From: UBA7960 sp964348755
GTDB lineage: Bacteria; Bacteroidota; Bacteroidia; Bacteroidales; UBA7960
Direction: 5' to 3'
Length of the DNA: 64,000 bases
Assembly (NCBI GenBank): GCA_964348755.1
Contig: CAYGDW010000006.1
Coordinates: 4,577-68,576, forward strand
The translations under genes and the position numbers were made by a program. The notes beneath the pieces were generated by a model. It was not told the origin of the DNA. It made no database searches and saw only the letters and a program-made list of their open reading frames with translations. Numbering within the stretch: the first letter of the stretch is position 1; every line of letters starts with the position of its first letter. Positions 1 to 8,068 of the stretch are shown one piece after another.

Positions 1-1307
1 TTTCCGGATATTGAAGCCGCACCGGCGGCAGTAGAAATACTCCCATCGATACCGCTTACTCCCCTGTTAGAATCAAAGCGAAAACAATGGGGAAACTCAA
101 AGAGCTGAGCATAGCGAACCGGGGTGCTATTGGCCAGGTGAATTTCATAACCCGGTGGGATGCTTCCAACAATTTCTTTAAATATTTTAAGGTCGGAATA
201 CGGGCAGTTTTTAAGAAACGCTTTATGGGCTGTTTGCGCCCTGGCCGATAATGCTTTCCAAATGTTAGCATAATTGCCAGAAGCAGGCTTGATGGCCGCG
301 AGCAATTGGGCGATAAATGCGGCAGGCTGCATTGGAACGCTTCGGCTTAATTGCTGGTAAGCATCCATATTTATTATTGTCGGGTCAATGTGCCAGTGTG
401 CTTTTACCTTGGCCTTTCGAAGCCATGTTTTAATTCTTTTCGAAACTATTGCCCCACCCATAGTAATAAGCAAATCGGGCGCAAAGTCAAGGCTATTGTC
501 AGGCATGGCCGCAAGGCAACGGTCTGTCCAGCCAATGAAAGCCGGATCGTAAAGATTTGAAGTGGTTTCGGTAATAACCACCACGCCATGATCTTTGGCA
601 CACTGGCCAAGTAGGTTTTGCAAATGGTAGTCGGGGCCAAGCTGCCCTGTAATAATCATTTTTTTTGTGGCTCCTTGCCATACTACAATCAGTTCGCTGA
701 GCGCTAAGGGTGTTAGAAGGGCACTGGTCTGAACCACCCTAAAATCCTTTGGAACAGGAATTTTGGGAACCTTAACTCCATAAAGAGGTTCAGAAAACGG
801 CAGGTTAATATGCACCGGACCGGCATCCGGATACACTGCGGCATTTAGTGCTTCGGAAACCAGGCGGTTTGCATACCACAAATCGTCGGGTGTATTGATA
901 GATTGCGGAAGTTGAAAACTTTTCTTAACGAAATTTGCATAAACATTTTGCTGTCTTATGGTTTGGCCGTCGGCCTGATCAATAAATTCGGCGGGGCGGT
1001 CGGCAGTAAGTACAAGCAAGGGTATGCGCTGATAATAAGCTTCGGCAATGGCAGGTGAAAAATTGAGTACGGCCGTGCCCGAAGTACAGGCAATGGCTAC
1101 TGGCTGCTGCAACTGCTGGGCCATTCCCAGGGCAAAAAAAGCTGCACTGCGCTCATCAACAATTGCCTTGCACTCAAAGCCACTACGTTTACAAAATGCG
1201 TCAATAATTGGGGCATTTCGCGAGCCTGGAGAAATAATCAAATGCCTGATACCACGGCGGTGCATTAGCTCAGCCAAGTATTCCAGGCCCATACGGTCGT
1301 GCAGCAT
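1..1307 (-). CDS. menD: MenD, SEPHCHC synthase (3' end beyond window)
   Basis: Thiamine-diphosphate enzyme that joins 2-oxoglutarate to isochorismate to give SEPHCHC, the first committed step of menaquinone synthesis. About 435 N-terminal codons are present and the frame runs open off the left edge, so the C-terminal ThDP-binding part is missing. Visible motifs are SPGSRNAP (about residues 26-33), VDERSAAFFALG (from about residue 50, with the Glu expected to activate ThDP) and CTSGTA (74-79). Near the edge is the FDSNRGVSGIDGS block typical of MenD. The ATG at 1307 lies 10 nt after the menF stop and places the SPGSRNAP motif at its usual distance. It is the last visible gene of a minus-strand run with menI and menF. 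Confidence 0.93.
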   Translation of the reverse strand, partial: MLHDRMGLEYLAELMHRRGIRHLIISPGSRNAPIIDAFCKRSGFECKAIVDERSAAFFALGMAQQLQQPVAIACTSGTAVLNFSPAIAEAYYQRIPLLVLTADRPAEFIDQADGQTIRQQNVYANFVKKSFQLPQSINTPDDLWYANRLVSEALNAAVYPDAGPVHINLPFSEPLYGVKVPKIPVPKDFRVVQTSALLTPLALSELIVVWQGATKKMIITGQLGPDYHLQNLLGQCAKDHGVVVITETTSNLYDPAFIGWTDRCLAAMPDNSLDFAPDLLITMGGAIVSKRIKTWLRKAKVKAHWHIDPTIINMDAYQQLSRSVPMQPAAFIAQLLAAIKPASGNYANIWKALSARAQTAHKAFLKNCPYSDLKIFKEIVGSIPPGYEIHLANSTPVRYAQLFEFPHCFRFDSNRGVSGIDGSISTAAGAASISG

Positions 1308-1317
1308 GTGTTGAGTT

Positions 1318-2412
1318 TCAGTTAAATTTTCGTATGATCGACAGCAGGGTTTCTGCTTTCAGCATGGTTTCACGCCACTCGTGTGCTGCATCTGATGCAG
1401 CAAGCAGCCCTCCGCCTGCAAAAATAAGCGCATTTTTGCCAACAATCTGCATACAACGCAAATTCACAAACAATCGGGCACTTTGCTGGTTTGTCAATGG
1501 GCCTATAAACCCAGAATAATAAGCCCTATTATGTAGTTCGGTTTTTTGAATTTTAGCCAAAGCTTTTTGGGTTGGTAAACCACAAACCGCCGGTGTGGGA
1601 TGCAAGGCCATGGCCAACTCCAAAACCGACAAATTTTCAGGTAGTTCAAATCCAAAACATTTTAAGAGATGAACCACCGGACCGGCCACCTTTACTTCGA
1701 GCGGAGCTTCATTAATTTCAGAAATACCACAGGATTGCAGCTTTTCACGGATGAAAAAGTTTACCGAATTTTGCTCTTCTTTTTCTTTATCATGCCAATC
1801 GGCCGGAGGCAAATCTTTGCTTGTTACAGGCATGGTACCCGCCAACGACATTGTTTGTGCCTTACCATTGTCAGCTTCGAGAAGGGTTTCGGGTGTAGCG
1901 CCAACCCAGAGTTTACCCAAACCGTCGTTAAAAATGTAAACAAAGGCCGTTGGATATTTTGCACATAATTCGCCAAAAAGATCGCCTGCCGTAAATGTGG
2001 ATGAAAGCTCATGTATTAGCACACGAGATAATACAACTTTTTGAAGATCACCATTTTTTAGAATATCAACCAGGTGGTTAACCTGATTTTGGTATTCTAT
2101 AAAATCAACGCCCACTGTCAATTGCTGAATTGTTTTCCCCGAAAGGGGTTGGCTGGTAAAATTTGAAGGATTGAGATTTGTGTTCCAACCATTTATTTGG
2201 AAACTGTTTTTATAAAACAGAAAAGGGAAAGACTCTGAAGGCACGAATGGGGCCACCACAAATCCGGTTTTATCCTTCAGAATTTTCCAATCGAAAGTTT
2301 GTTCGAACACCCCTCCAAGCAAGGTAATGGGTTCAATGGCACCAGGAAGCCTGTAGCTGACAAAAGCCTGGTTTTTGCCAAGCAAATTGTTTATTAGTTC
2401 CTGAAGTTGCAT
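1318..2412 (-). CDS. menF: Isochorismate synthase
   Basis: Converts chorismate to isochorismate, the entry step to menaquinone. The 364-residue protein has the chorismate-binding fold in its C-terminal two thirds. Visible motifs are KVVLSR (125-130, with the Lys expected to activate water), GATPETLLE (171-179), HPTPAVCG (271-278), YYSGFIG (298-304) and the closing GGGLLAASDAAHEWRET block. The start is an ATG. The gene lies 10 nt downstream of menI and 10 nt upstream of menD, so the three are very probably co-transcribed. EntC/DhbC-type siderophore function is formally possible, but MenD next door settles the pathway. Confidence 0.93.
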   Translation of the reverse strand: MQLQELINNLLGKNQAFVSYRLPGAIEPITLLGGVFEQTFDWKILKDKTGFVVAPFVPSESFPFLFYKNSFQINGWNTNLNPSNFTSQPLSGKTIQQLTVGVDFIEYQNQVNHLVDILKNGDLQKVVLSRVLIHELSSTFTAGDLFGELCAKYPTAFVYIFNDGLGKLWVGATPETLLEADNGKAQTMSLAGTMPVTSKDLPPADWHDKEKEEQNSVNFFIREKLQSCGISEINEAPLEVKVAGPVVHLLKCFGFELPENLSVLELAMALHPTPAVCGLPTQKALAKIQKTELHNRAYYSGFIGPLTNQQSARLFVNLRCMQIVGKNALIFAGGGLLAASDAAHEWRETMLKAETLLSIIRKFN

Positions 2413-2422
2413 TTGTCAGGAT

Positions 2423-2848
2423 TTAGGTGCCGTTTTTAGGAATGATAAAGTTTGTGACCCGGCAGCTTGAAATGAGCTGGTTTTGCTCATCGAGAATGTC
2501 TATATTCCAGAGGTGTGTATTTTTCCCGCGGTGTATAAGGGTAGCCTTTCCAAACACCCAGTTTCCGGTACCTGCCCTAAGGTGATTTGCACTAACCTGC
2601 GCTCCACGCACATCGAACAGCGAAAAATCTACCAATAAAACAGAGCCCAGCCCTCCAATTGTCTCGGCCAGTGCAAGGCTGCTGCCGCCATGCAAAATGC
2701 CAGCTGGCTGCAGGGTGCGGTGATCTACGGGCATGCGAGCCAGCACGTATCCCTCGGCCACCTCGAGGTATTCCATGCCCAGGTGGCCCATAAGGGTGTT
2801 GCGGTTTATTGCATTTATTTGTTCGAGTGTTGAATTATGGTTAAGCAT
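2423..2848 (-). CDS. menI: Hotdog thioesterase, probable DHNA-CoA hydrolase MenI
   Basis: A 141-residue hotdog-fold acyl-CoA thioesterase of the PaaI/YdiI type. The motif ILHGGSSLALAETIGG (51-66) matches the YdiI active-site helix, with the presumed catalytic Glu at residue 62. In the menaquinone pathway this type of enzyme releases 1,4-dihydroxy-2-naphthoate from its CoA ester. Family membership is clear from sequence. The specific substrate is inferred from the adjacent menF and menD. The gene begins 6 nt after the rimO stop, suggesting translation from the same transcript. Confidence 0.8.
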   Translation of the reverse strand: MLNHNSTLEQINAINRNTLMGHLGMEYLEVAEGYVLARMPVDHRTLQPAGILHGGSSLALAETIGGLGSVLLVDFSLFDVRGAQVSANHLRAGTGNWVFGKATLIHRGKNTHLWNIDILDEQNQLISSCRVTNFIIPKNGT

Positions 2849-2854
2849 ATCTTT

Positions 2855-4144
2855 TTATTTAAAGGCCACCCCAAACAGCTCAAAATCAGTAGCCGAGGTA
2901 ATTTTAACATTTACAAAGTTTCCAATTATGATATCGGCCGTTTTTTCAACCAGTACCTCGTTATCTACTTCGGGAGAGTCGAACTCGGTCCGGCCAATAA
3001 AATATTCGCCCTCCTCTCTGTCGATTAGCACATTAAATGTTTTGCCAATTTTTTCTTCATTGAGTGCGCCGCTTATTTCGGCTTGAAGCTCCATTAGCTC
3101 ATTGGCCCTTTTTTGTTTTTCCTTTTCAGGAATAGGGTCTCCAAGCGCAAAGGCAGCAGTACTTTCTTCGGGCGAGTAAGTAAACACGCCCAGCCGCTCA
3201 AATCGGGCCAGTTTCACAAACCAGAGCAATTCTTCAAATTCTTTGCGTGTTTCGCCCGGAAAGCCCACCATAAGAGTAGTACGCAAGGCTACGCCCGGAA
3301 TTTTTTGTCGAAATTTTTCGAGCAACTGCAGGGTGGCCTGTTTGTCGTGCCCGCGTCGCATGGCTTTTAAAATGCGATCGTTAATATGCTGAACTGGTAT
3401 ATCGATGTAGCGGCAAATTTTCGGATTATTAGCCATAATTTGAATGACCTCTTCCGGGAAATTTTTAGGGTATGCATAATGCAACCTTATCCATTCAATG
3501 CCATTTACCTGAGATAGTTTTCCAAGTAGCGGGGCAAGCAACGGCCTTTTTTCGAGGTCGTAGCCATAGTAGCTCAGGTCCTGAGCTATCAGCATCAACT
3601 CTTTTACCCCTTTGTCGGCCAGGTTTTGGGCCTCTTCAATCAAACTTTCGATGGTTCGTGAGCGAAAAGCACCCCTGATCATCGGGATGGCACAAAACGA
3701 GCACGTCCGGTCACAACCTTCGGCAATCTTAAGGTATGCGTAATGGCTGGGAGTAGTAAGGTGTCTTTTGCCGCTTTCGCGCGAAAATTTTAGCGAGAGG
3801 TACTCAAAAAGATCATCAGGTTCGCGGGCGCCAAACCATGCATCAGCCTCCGGAATTTCTTTCTGCAAATCTTCTTTATAGCGCTGCGACAAACATCCTG
3901 TTACAATTACTTCATGTACCAGTCCCTGCTTTTTGGCTTCAACATATTGCAGGATGGTATCGATGCTTTCTTGCTTGGCATCTTTAATGAATCCGCAGGT
4001 ATTGATAATAACAATATCGGTTGGGCCGTTGGCATCGTGCGAAAGCCTGAACTTTCCGGCTGGAAGCTGGCCAAGTATGCGTTCAGAATCTACCAGGTTT
4101 TTTGAGCAACCCAGTGTGATTACATTCAGTGATTTCTTTTTCAC
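2855..4144 (-). CDS. rimO: Ribosomal protein S12 methylthiotransferase RimO
   Basis: Radical-SAM enzyme that adds a methylthio group to a conserved aspartate of ribosomal protein S12. The 429-residue protein has an N-terminal UPF0004 domain with Cys13, Cys50 and Cys84 for the auxiliary iron-sulfur cluster. The radical-SAM motif CDRTCSFC follows (Cys144, Cys148, Cys151), and a C-terminal TRAM domain ends the protein. The opening LGCSKNLVDSE distinguishes RimO from MiaB. Translation starts at GTG. It follows ftsY by 15 nt and precedes menI by 6 nt. Confidence 0.93.
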   Translation of the reverse strand: MKKKSLNVITLGCSKNLVDSERILGQLPAGKFRLSHDANGPTDIVIINTCGFIKDAKQESIDTILQYVEAKKQGLVHEVIVTGCLSQRYKEDLQKEIPEADAWFGAREPDDLFEYLSLKFSRESGKRHLTTPSHYAYLKIAEGCDRTCSFCAIPMIRGAFRSRTIESLIEEAQNLADKGVKELMLIAQDLSYYGYDLEKRPLLAPLLGKLSQVNGIEWIRLHYAYPKNFPEEVIQIMANNPKICRYIDIPVQHINDRILKAMRRGHDKQATLQLLEKFRQKIPGVALRTTLMVGFPGETRKEFEELLWFVKLARFERLGVFTYSPEESTAAFALGDPIPEKEKQKRANELMELQAEISGALNEEKIGKTFNVLIDREEGEYFIGRTEFDSPEVDNEVLVEKTADIIIGNFVNVKITSATDFELFGVAFK

Positions 4145-4159
4145 AAACTTTTTAAAATA

Positions 4160-5110
4160 TTATTCAAACAATGATTCTACAAAAGCAATGCGGTCAAAGA
4201 GTTGCAGATCGTCAAGCTTTTCGCCCACGCCAATGTATTTAACCGGCACCTGAAACTGGTCGCTCACTCCTATCACTACTCCCCCTTTGGCTGTTCCATC
4301 GAGTTTGGTAATAGCCAGGGCATTTACCTCGGTGGCGGCTGTAAACTGTTTGGCTTGCTCAAAGGCATTTTGGCCAGTACTTCCGTCAATTATCAATAAG
4401 ATTTCGTGTGGAGCATTGGGCACCACTTTTTGCATTACACGCTTTATTTTCGACAGTTCGTTCATAAGGTTCACTTTGTTGTGAAGACGCCCGGCTGTGT
4501 CAATAATTACCACATCAAAGTTGTTTTTTACTGCATATTGAAGGGTTTCGAAAGCAACGCTGGCAGGGTCAGCACCCATTCCTTGCGAAACAATTGGCAC
4601 CTCAACCCGTTGTGACCAAATAGTAAGCTGGTCAACTGCTGCTGCCCTGAAGGTGTCGCTGGCGCCAAGCACTACTTTTAGTCCGGCAGATTTAAACTTG
4701 TGGGCAAGTTTGCCAATAGTAGTTGTTTTTCCAACCCCATTTACGCCAACCACCATTATTACATAAGGCCTTTGAGTAATTTCAAGTGGAAGGTTTTCAA
4801 AGCCTCCCCCAGGGTTTTGGGCAAGCAGGGCTACCACTTCTTCTTTCAAGATACGATTTAGCTCGCTGGTTCCCAGGTACTTTTCGCGCGATACGCGAGC
4901 CTCTATCCGCTCGATAATGCGTATGGTTGTAGCCACGCCCACATCAGAACTAATAAGGATCTCTTCGAGCTGGTCAAGTACTTCTGAATCAACCTTTGAT
5001 TTGCCTGCTATGGCCTTCGATAGCTTTCCAAAAATGGTTTCGCGGGTTTTAGAAAGTCCATTATCAAGGACTTCCTTTTTGTTTTTTGAGAAAATATCGA
5101 ACAGGCCCAT
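4160..5110 (-). CDS. ftsY: Signal recognition particle receptor FtsY
   Basis: SRP receptor GTPase that delivers ribosome-nascent-chain complexes to the membrane. The NG domain shows G1 GVNGVGKTT (122-130), DTFRAAAVDQL (152-162), DTAGR (204-208) and a TKLDGTAKGG element near the C-terminus. At 316 residues it lacks the long acidic A domain of E. coli FtsY, as is common outside Proteobacteria. The start was set at the ATG at 5110 (protein begins MGLFDIF). An upstream in-frame ATG at 5134 falls inside the TACCTTTG promoter element and would precede the predicted transcript start. A hairpin separates it from the L33/DUF4295 genes. Confidence 0.93.
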   Translation of the reverse strand: MGLFDIFSKNKKEVLDNGLSKTRETIFGKLSKAIAGKSKVDSEVLDQLEEILISSDVGVATTIRIIERIEARVSREKYLGTSELNRILKEEVVALLAQNPGGGFENLPLEITQRPYVIMVVGVNGVGKTTTIGKLAHKFKSAGLKVVLGASDTFRAAAVDQLTIWSQRVEVPIVSQGMGADPASVAFETLQYAVKNNFDVVIIDTAGRLHNKVNLMNELSKIKRVMQKVVPNAPHEILLIIDGSTGQNAFEQAKQFTAATEVNALAITKLDGTAKGGVVIGVSDQFQVPVKYIGVGEKLDDLQLFDRIAFVESLFE

Positions 5111-5131
5111 TGGATTGCAATTTTGTTCTGG

Positions 5132-5139
5132 CAAAGGTA
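5132..5139 (-). promoter_or_regulatory. Putative -7 element of ftsY promoter
   Basis: On the minus strand this reads TACCTTTG, an exact match to the Bacteroidota TAnnTTTG element, 21 nt before the chosen ftsY ATG. No good TTTG -33 box lies 19-21 nt upstream, so support rests on the -7 element and position. Confidence 0.5.
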
Positions 5140-5187
5140 GTGAATTTGATTCAGCTAAGGGCAGGCACCACCAACTGCCCGTTTATG

Positions 5188-5230
5188 AAAACAAAATCAG
5201 ACCTGCCCCTTTAAATAAAGACAGGTCTGA
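5188..5230 (-). terminator. Hairpin terminator after the rpmG-DUF4295 pair
   Basis: A perfect 9-bp stem (TCAGACCTG / CAGGTCTGA) is followed, on the minus strand, by TTTTGTTTTC. It lies between the DUF4295 stop and ftsY, so it probably ends or attenuates the ribosomal transcript before ftsY. Confidence 0.65.
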
Positions 5231-5254
5231 AAAATTATGATAATACCTGGTAGG

Positions 5255-5410
5255 TTATTTTTTGCTGAAAAATTCTTTTACCTTGTCAGATGCAATTATT
5301 TCTTCGTTGAATGTGTAAGCGCCGGTTTTGTCTGATTTCGACATGCGGATAATCTTGGCATAACCTTTTCCGGAGTCGGTTTTAAGGGTAGCAACAACTT
5401 TCTTTGCCAT
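5255..5410 (-). CDS. DUF4295 small basic protein
   Basis: A 51-residue Lys-rich protein starting MAKKVVATLK and ending FFSKK. It matches the DUF4295 family as I know it, which is found in Bacteroidota next to ribosomal protein L33. Function is unknown; size, charge and genomic position suggest a ribosome-associated role, but that is inference. It starts 11 nt after the rpmG stop and is followed by a hairpin terminator, so it shares the rpmG transcript. It is a short gene that length filters easily miss. Confidence 0.85.
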   Translation of the reverse strand: MAKKVVATLKTDSGKGYAKIIRMSKSDKTGAYTFNEEIIASDKVKEFFSKK

Positions 5411-5421
5411 AGTTGAAAGGG

Positions 5422-5610
5422 TTATTTAATTTCTCTGTGAATAGTTTTTTTGCGCAAAATGGGGTTGAATTTCTTAAGCTCAAGACGCCCGGGGCTATTT
5501 TTTTTGTTTTTGGTGGTAACATACCTCGAAGTACCCGGCAGGCCGCTATCTTTATGCTCGGTGCATTCCATTATTACCTGAATGCGCGCTTCTTTTGTTT
5601 TTTTTGCCAT
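5422..5610 (-). CDS. rpmG: 50S ribosomal protein L33
   Basis: A 62-residue ribosomal protein L33, of normal length. It starts MAKKTKEARIQVIMECTEH, and a central NKKNSPGRLELKKFNP block and a C-terminal LRKKTIHREIK tail follow the L33 pattern. Only the Cys of MECTEH is present, so it is a zinc-ribbon-lacking (C-minus) form. In many Bacteroidota rpmB (L28) lies just upstream, but no L28 reading frame is present here. A well-formed promoter begins about 36 nt upstream, so rpmG is the first gene of its transcript. Confidence 0.95.
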   Translation of the reverse strand: MAKKTKEARIQVIMECTEHKDSGLPGTSRYVTTKNKKNSPGRLELKKFNPILRKKTIHREIK

Positions 5611-5645
5611 GATTCGGAAATCCTTTTATTAAATTTTCAGGAGCG

Positions 5646-5678
5646 CAAAATTACAAAACATTATCCAAAATTCCCAAA
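5646..5678 (-). promoter_or_regulatory. Promoter of rpmG operon
   Basis: Read on the minus strand: TTTG (-33), 21-nt spacer, TAATTTTG (-7, exact TAnnTTTG). The spacer is slightly longer than the usual 19-20 nt. Transcription should begin near 5640, giving a leader of about 30 nt before the rpmG ATG. Confidence 0.6.
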
Positions 5679-5772
5679 TAAAATGCAAATTTATTTAAAG
5701 TATTTAGAGTACCCGCTCGGGTTGGCGTAAAAATGCATGGCCCAAAGGCGGCCAAATTTAACAATTATTTAT

Positions 5773-5803
5773 TTTGCAGGGTTTAGCAAATTCAGTACTT
5801 TCG
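5773..5803 (+). promoter_or_regulatory. Promoter of slyD-type gene
   Basis: TTTG (-33, 5773-5776), an exact 19-nt spacer, and TACTTTCG (-7, 5796-5803; seven of eight match TAnnTTTG). A start near 5810 would leave a leader of about 70 nt before the ATG at 5883. Confidence 0.6.
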
Positions 5804-5882
5804 CCAAAGTCAAGCAAAAAGGGATGGAGGAGCTGCGTGGTTGGTCATCCCGTTTATTTATTTTTAGAAACAATCATTTATT

Positions 5883-6380
5883 ATGTCACAACCAAAAGTT
5901 ATTTCTTTAACCTACGTATTGCGAGCCGGGAGCGCTCAGGGTGAAATTATTGAAACAGCCCAGGAGAGTAATCCTGCCCAGTTCCTTTTTGGATCAGGTA
6001 ATCTTTTACCCGACTTTGAAAACCAGGTTGCAAATCTTAAGCAGGGCGAAGCTTTTGAATTTACCATTGAGTCTGAAAGCGCTTACGGGCCGGTTTCTGA
6101 TGAGGCGGTGGTTGATCTGCCAAAAGACATTTTTGTAATTGAAGGGGAATTGGCTACTGAAATGCTGGTAGTTGGCAATATGGTGCCCATGCGCGACCAG
6201 GACGGCCACCCCTTAAATGGCAAAATCCTTGAAGTGGGTCAGGATACAGTTAAAATAGACTTTAACCATCCACTTGCTGGCCTTGACCTTCACTTTAAGG
6301 GAGAGGTTCTTCAGACCCGCGAAGCCACCCCCGAAGAATTGTCGCACGGGCACGTGCATACGGGCCACGACGGTCACTAA
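5883..6380 (+). CDS. slyD: SlyD-like FKBP-type peptidyl-prolyl isomerase
   Basis: Cytoplasmic prolyl cis-trans isomerase and chaperone. The 165-residue protein begins with a split FKBP domain and continues LLPDFENQVANLKQGE and the AYG turn. A central insert-in-flap region follows (about 70-130), as in SlyD. The C-terminus is His-rich (ELSHGHVHTGHDGH), likely metal-binding as in SlyD, though much shorter than the E. coli tail. It has no signal peptide. It stands alone, with its own promoter and a terminator hairpin downstream. Confidence 0.88.
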   Translation: MSQPKVISLTYVLRAGSAQGEIIETAQESNPAQFLFGSGNLLPDFENQVANLKQGEAFEFTIESESAYGPVSDEAVVDLPKDIFVIEGELATEMLVVGNMVPMRDQDGHPLNGKILEVGQDTVKIDFNHPLAGLDLHFKGEVLQTREATPEELSHGHVHTGHDGH

Positions 6381-6433
6381 TTCTGATTAAATTTTTCTGA
6401 AAAGTTTTCCCCGAAAGGAATTATCTTTTTAAT

Positions 6434-6471
6434 TGCCACCGGTTGCAATACTTAGTACTGGTGGCATTTTT
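6434..6471 (+). terminator. Intrinsic terminator after slyD
   Basis: TGCCACCGGT pairs with ACTGGTGGCA (one G-U pair) around a 13-nt loop and is followed by TTTTTAT. It sits 54 nt after the slyD stop. Confidence 0.75.
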
Positions 6472-6489
6472 ATATGATTTACCTGGGGT

Positions 6490-6912
6490 TTATTGTTTTA
6501 GGGTTTTGAGCAAACAGATATGAATGGTTACGCCTAAAGCAATAACTACAAGCAATGCCCTTACCCACCAAAGGTTTACAGCAAAAATTGCCGACCCGAG
6601 TATTGTAATCCACAACATCGAAATGGCCCAAATCTTTACTTTAATTTCAACCCCGCCCTTTTCCCGGTAGTTTCTGATATTTTTGCCCAGGTGCCGGTGG
6701 TTGATCAGCCAGAAATAAAACCGCTCGGAACTTCGCGCATAACACCAGGCCGCAATCAATAAAAATGGGGTGGTGGGCAGCAAAGGCAGCGGTATGCCTA
6801 TTAATCCAAGCGTAAGCGAAATGCTGCCGCAGGCAATGTAAAGATTTCGCTGCCAGGGCTTTAAATTTTTTCTATACCCTTGTTCCGCACCTGAATTTCC
6901 CTTATCTTCCAC
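6490..6912 (-). CDS. DUF454 (YbaN-type) inner-membrane protein
   Basis: A 140-residue protein of the DUF454 family of unknown function. Hydrophobic segments lie at about residues 26-55 and 95-130. The family signature is visible in GIPLPLLPTTPFLLIAAWC (40-58) and the following YARSSERFYFWL. The start is a GTG. It faces slyD convergently, with the slyD terminator between them. The role cannot be predicted from sequence or neighbours. Confidence 0.8.
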   Translation of the reverse strand: MEDKGNSGAEQGYRKNLKPWQRNLYIACGSISLTLGLIGIPLPLLPTTPFLLIAAWCYARSSERFYFWLINHRHLGKNIRNYREKGGVEIKVKIWAISMLWITILGSAIFAVNLWWVRALLVVIALGVTIHICLLKTLKQ

Positions 6913-6988
6913 AAAAAAAGATTTTATTTTGAAAACGCCTGACCAATTTTTTTATTAAGAGATTAGGGCCGAACTTACTGAATTCTTT

Positions 6989-7009
6989 GGTAATTTTATC
7001 GAAATTACC
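6989..7009. promoter_or_regulatory. 21-bp palindrome upstream of hydrolase gene
   Basis: GGTAATTT-TATCG-AAATTACC, a perfect 8-bp inverted repeat, lies between the divergent DUF454 and hydrolase genes, 95 nt before the chosen hydrolase ATG. It may be an operator, but no regulator is identifiable. Confidence 0.4.
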
Positions 7010-7103
7010 GTTTCTGCATTTTTTGGCCGTAATGATAGCCGGGTGGCAAAATTACGCCAAATATTACAAAGCATTTAGTCTTTATTTACAACAGCGGGCA
7101 GCT

Positions 7104-8051
7104 ATGGAAACACAGATCATAAAAGAGAAGTCGTTCTTTCTGAACAACAGTTCGCTTCAAAGGTTTTTTGTCAGAAGTATGCTCCCTGCAACTGGCAAGC
7201 CCAAAGGGATACTTCAGATTAGCCATGGCATGGCAGAGCATGGCGGGAGATACCAGGAGCTGGGCGAGTTTCTGGCTCAAAACGGATATGGTGTATTTGT
7301 TTCTGACCATCCGGGCCATGGCCAAACGGCCGGCAACACAGCCAGGCTCGGACACCTGCCCAACAGCAATGGCTGGGAATTGATGCTTGAAAATATGCGC
7401 GCCTTATACACCCATATTAGGCAAAACCTGCCGGAAGCCCCCGTATTTGTGCTTGGGCACAGCATGGGTTCGGTTTTGGCACAGCATTTTGCCTCTGTTT
7501 ACCCAGTATATATACAAGGCCTTATACTTTCGGGAACTTTCGACACGCCCAGATCTCTGCTTTGGCTTTCGCTCCAGTTTATAAGGCTTCAAACTCTTTT
7601 AAGAGGTGCACAATATAAAAGCAAATGGTTTAACGGTCTTTTTTACTACAACTTCAATCGCCATTTCTCGCCTAAACCCACACATTACGAATGGATTTCG
7701 TCAGACCGAACCCAGGTCGATCAATATGTGGCCGATCCGTTTTGCGGGTTCCAATGTACCAATGCCTTTTTCAACAACCTTTTTAAAGGAATCGGTGAAA
7801 TGAAAAAGACCAGCAAAAATCTGAAATACAGAAAAACATTGCCTATATTGATTTTTGGTGGACAAAACGACCCGGTTGGAAATTTCGGGAAAGACGCCAT
7901 GAAGATTCATCGCAAATTTTTGAAACAACGGTTTCAAAACCTGAAGGTTAAGATTTTTCCAGGAAGGCACGAAATGCTTCGCGAGCCAGAGAAGGATAAA
8001 GTGTTCTTTTTAATTTTAAATTGGATGGAGGAATTCCTGCACACAAGGTAA
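7104..8051 (+). CDS. Alpha/beta hydrolase, monoacylglycerol lipase/lysophospholipase type
   Basis: Serine hydrolase expected to cleave acyl esters such as monoacylglycerols or lysophospholipids. From the ATG at 7104 it has 315 residues. The nucleophile elbow is GHSMGS, the acid is probably the Asp in GGQNDPVG, and the His is in FPGRHEMLREP. An oxyanion-hole motif SHGMAEHGGRY and DHPGHGQTAG match the PldB/MGL (Hydrolase_4) family. The frame extends upstream to a TTG at 6987 and an ATG at 7032, but the added residues are not conserved in the family. There is no signal peptide on the shorter form. It converges with purL, with 17 nt between the stops. Confidence 0.85.
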   Translation: METQIIKEKSFFLNNSSLQRFFVRSMLPATGKPKGILQISHGMAEHGGRYQELGEFLAQNGYGVFVSDHPGHGQTAGNTARLGHLPNSNGWELMLENMRALYTHIRQNLPEAPVFVLGHSMGSVLAQHFASVYPVYIQGLILSGTFDTPRSLLWLSLQFIRLQTLLRGAQYKSKWFNGLFYYNFNRHFSPKPTHYEWISSDRTQVDQYVADPFCGFQCTNAFFNNLFKGIGEMKKTSKNLKYRKTLPILIFGGQNDPVGNFGKDAMKIHRKFLKQRFQNLKVKIFPGRHEMLREPEKDKVFFLILNWMEEFLHTR

Positions 8052-8068
8052 TCCCCTCCTTACCACCC

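Noticed and set aside
1048..1314. 88-codon plus-strand frame
   Set aside because: It is the antisense shadow of the menD N-terminal region, whose motifs on the minus strand are unmistakable.
5413..5730. 105-codon plus-strand frame over rpmG and its promoter
   Set aside because: Antisense to ribosomal protein L33 and spans the rpmG promoter; no features of its own.
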